Source: Zymoseptoria tritici IPO323
Lineage: Eukaryota; Ascomycota; Dothideomycetes; Mycosphaerellales; Mycosphaerellaceae
Assembly: GCF_000219625.1 (NCBI RefSeq)
Contig: NC_018214.1
Coordinates: 2,604,001 to 2,668,000 of the forward strand
Length of the DNA: 64,000 nt
Direction: 5' to 3'
The position numbers and the translations under genes are program-made. Below the pieces are notes generated by a model, which worked only from the letters and a program-made list of their open reading frames with translations, did no database searches and was not told the origin of the DNA. Every line of letters starts with the position of its first letter. Within the stretch, counting starts at the first letter, position 1. Shown here one piece after another: positions 57,245 through 64,000 of the stretch.

Positions 57245-60200
57245 ATGACGCCCGCTCTCGCTATGTCGCTTGGTGGTGAAGACGGGGCAGATGCGCCAGG
57301 CGTTGCGCGCCGCGAGTATGAAGTACTTAAGCAGCGCGTGGACCTCGACTTGGACTTTCCCAACCGCAGCCTGAAAGGAAGCACGGAAATCACACTGCAG
57401 CCTCTGGTTCGGGACTTGCGCACCATTCGACTTCACTGTCGACAATGTCGCCCTTCATCCGTCCAGATTGGCGGGATCGCATCAAAGTTTGAGCATAACG
57501 ATCCGTACCGAAGGAGCACGCGATTGGAAAGAGCAACGGTGAACCAGCATGGGATGCTCAAAGGGAGGATGGAAGGTTCTTTGAAGCCTGCGCCAGAGCC
57601 GACATTGGACATCCAACTGCCGCCCAAGTTGAAGATTCAAGAGCTTCATGTCGACCCAGCGACTTCCCTACCACTGTACAATGGCACACCGAGTCTTCAG
57701 AGGCCAGAGTCAGATGCGATGGCACTTGTGGAGACTCCGATCGTGCAGAGCACACCTTCGCTGGTTCCTCAATTCGCGCCTATCAAGATCACCATCGAAT
57801 TTGAGGTTCCGAGCTTCCGAGATGGCATTCACTGGGTGGGCTGCATGGACAACGATAAGAGATATCCATACATGTACACGAAGCTGGAACCGTTGGCTGG
57901 CAACACGTCTTGCATATTTCCTTGCATTGACGATGCGACTTCTCGCTGCACGTGGGACATTGCGATTCGATGCCCGCGCACGTTGGGAGACGCTTTCCGG
58001 ACACCAAAGGATGAGACGGTCAATGCGGAACCTGCCCCGAATGGTGATGTTGAGATGGTAAATGGGACGGACGCAGCACAGAATGTGGCAAGCACTCGCG
58101 AAGAATACCTCATCGACCTGGCTGAGGACGATGCAGCACTGGAGCTCACAGTGCTCTGCGTTGGCGAGATGTCAGACGATGTCGCGGACACCGAGGATGA
58201 GACGAGACATACCGTCACATTCTCCTTGAACGATGCGGTCACTGCGCGGCATGTTGGCCTCGCCGTCGGTCCTTTCGAGCACGTTGATTTGACATCGTTT
58301 CGTGCCACTGAAGACGAGACGCGACTGGGCCAGACTGCGGTCAAGATCGACGGCTATTGCCTACCAGGCCGATCGGAGGAGGTGGAGAACACCTGTTTCC
58401 CGATTCACCTGGCTGCGGACCACATGAGCGTCAACTATGGAAGGTTTCCGTTCGCCAGCTACCAATTCCTCTTTGTGGACGACCTCATTCACGACACTAC
58501 AGCCGCGGCAGGTCTGACTATCTGTAGCAACAATCTGCTATTCAAGCAGGACATCATCGAGCCTCTGGATAGAAATACCCGCATTCTTGTTCGTGCAGTG
58601 GCAGAGCAGTGGAGTGGAGTGAACATCGTGCCGAAGGAGCCTACAGACGCTTGGGTGATTGCAGGAATCGCCGGCTACATGACCGACGTTTTCATGAAGA
58701 AGTTGGCTGGCAATAATCAATATCGCTGGGAGCAGAAGATCGCTTCCGAAAAGGTTTACGATCTTGACGTTGATCGTCCTTCAATACAGCAGCTCGGATC
58801 GCTGTTGCATCTCGACGCGTCCATTCCTGAGTTTCTGAACCTCAAGTCTGCCCTGGTGCTTGGCATCCTCGATCGCCGGCTCATCAAGTCTAGTGGATCT
58901 ACCGGCGTTACCAGGATCATCAACAAGATATTCCTCAATGCTAAGACCGGCAGTCTTGTCAATGGCGAGCTATCGACCCAGGACTTCCAACGGACATGCG
59001 AACGTCTCGGCCACAACAAGCTTGAATCGTTCTTCCGGCAGTGGGTCGGGGGAGCTGGATGTCCAATCTTCTACGTCACGCAGCGCTTTAACAAGAAGAA
59101 GCTTGTCGTCGAGATGACAATTGTGCAAAGGCAGCTTGAGCGAAAGACCAAGCCGCCGTTCGAGCCTTCGAATTTCATGCGCGAAATCAAGGAGCATGTG
59201 AACGAGGTCTACATGGCAGGAACGCAGAATGTCTTCACCGGACCAATGACGATTCGTATCCACGAAGCGGATGGCACACCCTACGAGCACATTGTGGAAA
59301 TCAAGGAGCCCATCACCAAGCTCGAGATCCCATACAACACTAAGTACAAGCGATTGAAGAGGTCACGACGTCAGAAGGAGCGCGCCGCAGCAGAGGGCAA
59401 CCCCGCTGGAGAGGGCGAGGAAGCTTTGCTGTACTGCTTGGGCGACATCCTCGACACTCCGGAGGACATCCAAGAATGGGAGCTACGGGACTGGACCGCC
59501 GAAGATGAAGACAAGATGGGCCAAGAAAGCTACGAGTGGATTCGGATGGACGCCGACTTTGAATGGATCGGCAAGATCCATCTGGTCCTGCCACTTTACA
59601 TGTACGTCTCGCAGTTGCAGCAGGATAGAGACTTGGTGGCGCAACACGAGTCGATGCGATATATCCTCGGATCGAACCCTCATCACACCTCGCTCTCGAT
59701 CCTCCTACGGACCCTCATGGATCATCGCTATTTCTACGGCATTCGGGTCATGGCAGCGGAAGGCCTGGCTGTTCTTGCAAAGGACGACTTCACCCGCATT
59801 GGTCAAAAACATCTCACCAAGGCCTTTGAGCATCTCTTCTGTGACGAGGACTCTGTCATGCCGCGTCCGAACGACTTCTCCAATCGAGTGACATTTATCA
59901 TGCAGTGTGCCATTCCGCAAGCAATGGCCAGGCTACGGGACGCGGACGGCAAAGTTCCAAGAGCTGTGCAGCAGTTCTTCGTGGACAAGCTAAAGTTTAA
60001 TGACAACTCGGACAATGAGTTCTCAGACTGCCACTATGTCTCCACCTTGATGACATGCTTGACGGATTCGCTTGTGGCTTCCCATCGAGAGGTGAAGCCT
60101 GTCTATCAATTTGACTTTGGAGAGGATGAGCCGCTGGAGCCCGAGAATCCGGATGCCGAGTTTGAAGCATTGGCTGTCGGCGTCATCGAACGATACCGTC

Positions 60201-61804
60201 GCATCGACGAATGGGTATTGACCTATCAGAATGTCTATTCCACCACTGCCATCGAGTGCCTGCAGAAATTGACAAATGCTGGCATCGTCAAGGACAAGTC
60301 GAAAGAGCTGCTGCAATACACACGACCTAGCACCGCACCGAATGTGCGCCTGCAGGCTTTCCGCTGCTTGATAGAGATGGGTGTGGGCCGAAAGATGTCC
60401 ATGATCAGACACATTCTTCATAATATTGTCAATGACCACTCGCCTCACTTCCGCGATCGGCTGATGAGGCACTTTGGCGAGGCACTGGGACACATCGCGC
60501 TGGACGACGACGCCGACGCTGCAAAAGAACCACCGCCGCCCGTGGACGGTTTGGTTCTAGAGCAGGAAGCGGGCGATGCCAACGAACTCCGTCGGATCGA
60601 GGCCACTCGGCGGACCGGCCCTGAAGGCGCCATTGAGAAACTGAAAGCGGTTCTGCTCCACGATGAGACCTTCAAGAAAGCTCTCTGGTATGCTGCAACG
60701 TCCCCCGACATCTCGATTGATGAAGTTGCCGGCTTCTGCGATGTCGCTGCATTGATATACGAGGCTGTCACATCGCACACTGTTATTGCGAAGCTACCTC
60801 GACCGTATCGGGCAGTCCACGAGGGCAAAGGCAAGTTGCGCTTCTCTCAACATGGGTCTGTGTTCCGCACCAAACCCTCCACTGGGCTAGCCTTGGAAGA
60901 CTGGCAGACTCTCGAGTCGCTCGGCTTGCGGTACACTGGTCCACTTGCCGAGGAGACGACTTCTTTCATTGCTAAGAGACGCAGTGATGAAGCTATCAAA
61001 TCTCAGATTGCCGAGACGCAACGACAACCTTCCAAGGTGCAGACACTTCCTCCTCTGACGATTCCGTTGAAGCCTGCGACCCCGATGTCCACGCCGATTG
61101 CCGAGAAGTCTGGCATTAAACTCAGTTTTGGTGGAGGCTTGAAGCGCAAATCGAGTGTTGACCACGGTTCGCGAGAGGGAACTCCGAAATCCATCAAGAC
61201 TTCAAAGGCTGCCACCCCTGCCAGCGCGCCATCACCAGCTGCTGCATCGCAGTGGAAGAAGGCGAATGGTACAGCTAAGCCTAAGAAACTTGTCAAGCTT
61301 CGATTTGGCATCGCTGGCTCGCGCAAAGTTGAGGCGATCATTAAGAAGCCCCATCAGCCAGGCGCTCGGCCTGCGCCGATTTCGACATCAGGCCCGCTGG
61401 CAGCCTCGGCCTCCTTGTCACAATCACCAATGGGCGCCCAGAGCAGCTCTTTCTTCTCGCCTCCTCCTCCTCAGAGCTTAACTTCTATGATGCCGCCCAC
61501 CTCGATGAACGTTGGCGGGTTTAGAAGCTTCGGCGGTTCACCGGAAGTCGGAGCCTCGTTTCCAGCTCCACCACCCGGGTCTGTCAGTCCAGCGCTCTCG
61601 GGAACATTTTCGGGAAGTCCGCAGCCACTGTCCAGTCTGACGCGATTGTCGCCGACGACGAATGGTACAGCACCGACGACCGACGTTGGAGGAAGCAGCA
61701 TGGCTCCTCCGCCACTACCGAAGAAGAAGCTCACCCTGAAGCTCTCGAACAAATCCGGCGCCAGTCCAGCGCAGAGTCCAAAGGAGAGCCCGGACAGAAC
61801 TTAG
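57245..61804 (+). CDS. TAF2: TFIID subunit TAF2
   Basis: A single exon of 1,519 residues. The N-terminal third is an M1-aminopeptidase-like beta-saddle: EYEVLKQRVDLDLDFPNRSLKGSTEITLQPL, then WVGCMDNDKRYPYMYTKLEPL, CIFPCIDDATSRCTWDI. A degenerate catalytic region (RAVAEQWSGV about residue 460, where active enzymes have HExxH) and ETRILVRA-like context follow. The middle part is helical, HEAT-like (about 760-1,180). The last 250 residues are Lys/Ser/Pro-rich and probably disordered. TAF2 helps TFIID contact the Initiator and core promoter; it lost peptidase activity in evolution, and the absence of HExxH agrees. The length falls in the fungal TAF2 range. No intron signals interrupt the frame. 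An ATG 18 bases downstream (57263) could also serve. Confidence 0.93.
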   Translation: MTPALAMSLGGEDGADAPGVARREYEVLKQRVDLDLDFPNRSLKGSTEITLQPLVRDLRTIRLHCRQCRPSSVQIGGIASKFEHNDPYRRSTRLERATVNQHGMLKGRMEGSLKPAPEPTLDIQLPPKLKIQELHVDPATSLPLYNGTPSLQRPESDAMALVETPIVQSTPSLVPQFAPIKITIEFEVPSFRDGIHWVGCMDNDKRYPYMYTKLEPLAGNTSCIFPCIDDATSRCTWDIAIRCPRTLGDAFRTPKDETVNAEPAPNGDVEMVNGTDAAQNVASTREEYLIDLAEDDAALELTVLCVGEMSDDVADTEDETRHTVTFSLNDAVTARHVGLAVGPFEHVDLTSFRATEDETRLGQTAVKIDGYCLPGRSEEVENTCFPIHLAADHMSVNYGRFPFASYQFLFVDDLIHDTTAAAGLTICSNNLLFKQDIIEPLDRNTRILVRAVAEQWSGVNIVPKEPTDAWVIAGIAGYMTDVFMKKLAGNNQYRWEQKIASEKVYDLDVDRPSIQQLGSLLHLDASIPEFLNLKSALVLGILDRRLIKSSGSTGVTRIINKIFLNAKTGSLVNGELSTQDFQRTCERLGHNKLESFFRQWVGGAGCPIFYVTQRFNKKKLVVEMTIVQRQLERKTKPPFEPSNFMREIKEHVNEVYMAGTQNVFTGPMTIRIHEADGTPYEHIVEIKEPITKLEIPYNTKYKRLKRSRRQKERAAAEGNPAGEGEEALLYCLGDILDTPEDIQEWELRDWTAEDEDKMGQESYEWIRMDADFEWIGKIHLVLPLYMYVSQLQQDRDLVAQHESMRYILGSNPHHTSLSILLRTLMDHRYFYGIRVMAAEGLAVLAKDDFTRIGQKHLTKAFEHLFCDEDSVMPRPNDFSNRVTFIMQCAIPQAMARLRDADGKVPRAVQQFFVDKLKFNDNSDNEFSDCHYVSTLMTCLTDSLVASHREVKPVYQFDFGEDEPLEPENPDAEFEALAVGVIERYRRIDEWVLTYQNVYSTTAIECLQKLTNAGIVKDKSKELLQYTRPSTAPNVRLQAFRCLIEMGVGRKMSMIRHILHNIVNDHSPHFRDRLMRHFGEALGHIALDDDADAAKEPPPPVDGLVLEQEAGDANELRRIEATRRTGPEGAIEKLKAVLLHDETFKKALWYAATSPDISIDEVAGFCDVAALIYEAVTSHTVIAKLPRPYRAVHEGKGKLRFSQHGSVFRTKPSTGLALEDWQTLESLGLRYTGPLAEETTSFIAKRRSDEAIKSQIAETQRQPSKVQTLPPLTIPLKPATPMSTPIAEKSGIKLSFGGGLKRKSSVDHGSREGTPKSIKTSKAATPASAPSPAAASQWKKANGTAKPKKLVKLRFGIAGSRKVEAIIKKPHQPGARPAPISTSGPLAASASLSQSPMGAQSSSFFSPPPPQSLTSMMPPTSMNVGGFRSFGGSPEVGASFPAPPPGSVSPALSGTFSGSPQPLSSLTRLSPTTNGTAPTTDVGGSSMAPPPLPKKKLTLKLSNKSGASPAQSPKESPDRT

Positions 61805-64000
61805 CATATTCAGTTGGGGTTCGGCGCCGATGATGCAAGGAGAGACATTGTCAAAGCTGCGGTGGGATAGCAGTCCCCTGCACTCTTTTATGACGTTGTC
61901 AAGATGTTGCGGAGTCGGAAAAAGCTAGGCAAGCGCACGCCGGCGGGCTTCATCGAGTGGTATCTGTATGCGCGAGCATTCTCGTATGAGTCGACACCCG
62001 ACGGGGATGATATCTGAGGATGGACAGTCGGCAGCGATTGCTGCTGTTGCATTATATTTAGCGACGGCGTTAGGGAAGGATTTTGGGAGAAAGAGGGAAG
62101 TCATCGGATATGATACCCTCGCTTGGAATGGGAAGTCACACTCGTGTTGAAGTGTTTGAGACAGGGCTACTGTAATACAGATATCAATCTCTTGAGCGCG
62201 AACGCACTCTTCGCTGTACCAAGCAAGCTGCACGTTTTTCGTGACCGAGCAATGTGACCGTTCGTCGATCGCGGCATGGTTCTCGGGGAGTTTACAACGC
62301 ATGGTCCATGTCGCAGATTAACGTGCGTCTAGCGTGCATACCGATTGCCATGTTTGCCGGCAGTGGATACCAATGCACGTCACTCTTGGTGCGTGCTTGG
62401 AGACATTGAATGTCTCAGCAAATTTTGCCGAATCTTGCACTGGAGATGCCGATGCTGCGAGGTCCGATGTCTGCTGCTGGTATTGCGTCTGGGCGGGATC
62501 GAATGGACAGGTCAGAGCGATGCTGAATTCGGATTTGGTAATTATCAATATATCGATCGCTCGGAGCCTCATACGCTGTAAGAAGGTCGGGTTTGGGGAT
62601 CTGTCGCTGACAATGGCAACTCGCTCGAATGTCTGCTGGCTATGTGTAGAGCTGTAAATGTGCTTTGACCAAACAGGATGTGGACCGCGATACGCAAGCT
62701 TGTTCGTATCATCCCCTGCTTTTAACCCTTGGACGTCCATTCTCGAGAGCAGCTGTCCTCGATGCGTTGTCCAGAAGGCTACAGAGCTGCACAGCAGCCT
62801 TCTCCTCTCACATGACCATCCGGACCGATAGCCATTGGAGGATCAGTTGGTAAAGCAGGGCAATGCTGTCCTTTGAAGTGCTTTCAAAGTCTGTCATGTC
62901 TGGCTTTGACTATCTCGATACCATGCGTTCCCAGGTCCTGACGTTGCTATCCTTCCAAGTCGGACTTCCCAGATCGACGGTGTAATCGTTTGTCCGGGCG
63001 CAGGTGGATGTCTGTTGATGTCTGGACACAAGCCATCATTTGGACTGATGTCGGTGAAGATTGGTTCGTGTGCTGTCTGATGTAGTCCGGTCAGCTGTGT
63101 AAGTCTTTTCTTCGATTTGGCAAGCATACCACGCAGAATGTGGGAGGATCGTTCTTTTCTGCATCTTCGCAATACTCGTGCCGGATGGTGAAGTGTCCGC
63201 ACTTCTGCCAGGTATATGTGTTGCTGTAGCACATGCTTGGTCGGCGGTGCTGTGGACGAAGGAATAGAGAAAAGAAGTGGTTGATAGGAATTCTTGTAAA
63301 TCGATCAGTCGTTGGAACGTTGCTGAGGCATCCAGTATCGTCAGGTTGCGAAGATCAGTAGTCTCAAACAAGGCTCCGGAGCATTGAGAGGACATGAGCA
63401 TATGTGAGTACCGACAGTCTGGCACCCTGGAGGCGGGAGCGAGGGATGCAAGTCTAATGGACCCTAGTCCGGCATATTACTGCACGCTGGGTTGTTTGGC
63501 AACGGCATTGACCTCTTCAGGCATTGCGAGAAGCCAATGAGCGCGAAGCGGACGTTCGTCTCCGGTGCCATTAGGGTGCAAGTTGCAGCCGTTGAGTCGA
63601 AAGCGTGACGTAGATTCGATGTACAGTCCATGCCGGGGAGATTCCGAGTGCGTCCCGACGCCAGCTTCGTGTGGAAACTGGCGACCAATGCCCGGCGGTG
63701 CAACAAGGTGGAGTCGGCGGAGGGCATCGGACGCAAGTACGCAGGGCATTCAAGAGAGGTGAACGTCAGCGTTGCGCGGAGCGTTGGGCAGAGGCTGGCC
63801 ATATGTTCCGCACTAGGAGACGAAAGTGCAGATATGACGAACAGCCGGCAGGACCAAGAGATGCGAAGGATCAAATGCCTTCGCATCTTCATGTATGCAT
63901 CGATTCAGCTTGCCCAAGGTAGGCGGCGTCGATCAATAATCTGTCTTCGCTGCATGCTGCTAGCAGCTTGATGATTGTAGATGATTGCTTGTCGAAGAGG
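61805..64000. other. Right-end interval with no confident gene
   Basis: About 2.2 kb to the window edge. Balanced composition. Minus-strand frames at 63,036-63,425 and 63,464-63,892 are 129-142 codons long; the latter starts with a hydrophobic stretch that could be a signal peptide, but I find no conserved motif and no linked exons. A gene could continue beyond the window. One small Cys-rich frame is listed separately. Confidence 0.4.
63091..63234 (-). CDS. Possible 47-residue Cys/His-rich small protein
   Basis: A short frame, ATG at 63234 to TGA at 63091, with five Cys and three spaced His: WQKCGHF, then HEYCEDAEKND, then FCVVC. The 'KCGH ... C ... C..C' spacing resembles a group of small ascomycete proteins of unknown function that share a (Y/S)xxCGH motif. 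That is a pattern impression only. It could also be one exon of a longer gene. No signal peptide is visible. Without homologues it should be treated as a candidate. Confidence 0.3.
   Translation of the reverse strand: MCYSNTYTWQKCGHFTIRHEYCEDAEKNDPPTFCVVCLPNRRKDLHS

Noticed and set aside
63464..63892. A secreted protein on the minus strand (hydrophobic start)
   Set aside because: The hydrophobic segment is short and Arg/Ser-interrupted, and no downstream exon or motif could be tied to it.

Overview
The window reads as a filamentous ascomycete nuclear genome. Short 47-110 nt GT-AG introns, a cell-wall alpha-1,3-glucan synthase, a starch-binding glucoamylase, a fungal-type CFT1 and transposon relics with CpA-to-TpA (RIP-like) decay all fit. 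I lean towards Dothideomycetes, but nothing I can read fixes the order. Two AT-rich compartments full of RIP-like mutations (1 to about 9,240 and about 38,560 to 45,058) alternate with GC-balanced gene-bearing DNA.

Layout. 1-9,240: a satellite built of about 60-bp imperfect palindromes roughly every 120-130 bp. It lies on both sides of a dead DIRS-like retroelement (gag zinc knuckle, reverse transcriptase, RNase H). 9,274-20,331: class III aminotransferase, DUF3494 ice-binding-like secreted protein with a frameshifting 14-bp duplication, small secreted protein, broken RraA-like gene, GH15-CBM20 glucoamylase, ribosomal protein S13. 20,697-35,399: lysosomal cobalamin transporter-like LMBD1, divergent from CFT1 (mRNA 3'-end processing), then the 13-exon alpha-1,3-glucan synthase. 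35,400-38,560: no gene recognised, one 16-bp minisatellite. 38,561-40,763: a RIP-mutated Fot1/pogo element with TIRs and a TA target duplication. 40,980-45,055: a RIP-mutated PIF/Harbinger element with 35-bp TIRs, a DDE transposase and a Myb/SANT-like gene. Its transposase is split by a clean, almost unmutated 538-bp TRIM-like element (two 183-bp LTRs, 5-bp target duplication) whose LTRs carry a tRNA-like Pol III promoter. 45,600-61,804: SmG, Aro8-like aminotransferase, CLIP-170-like microtubule plus-end protein, a DUF1254/DUF1214 pseudogene, an aminoglycoside-phosphotransferase-fold kinase and TAF2. 61,805-64,000: no convincing gene except a possible 47-residue Cys-rich ORF.

The genes do not form an operon-like or biosynthetic cluster. 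Most are core housekeeping functions (translation, splicing, mRNA 3' processing, transcription initiation, cytoskeleton), joined by secreted or wall-associated functions: glucan synthesis, starch breakdown and an ice-binding-like surface protein. The most unusual items are the tRNA-like TRIM nested in the Harbinger transposase, the palindromic satellite, and the 14-bp duplication that cuts off the tail of the ice-binding-like protein. Exon limits were set by hand from GT/AG (one GC/AG) signals, reading-phase checks and remembered family conservation; no alignment or search was run.
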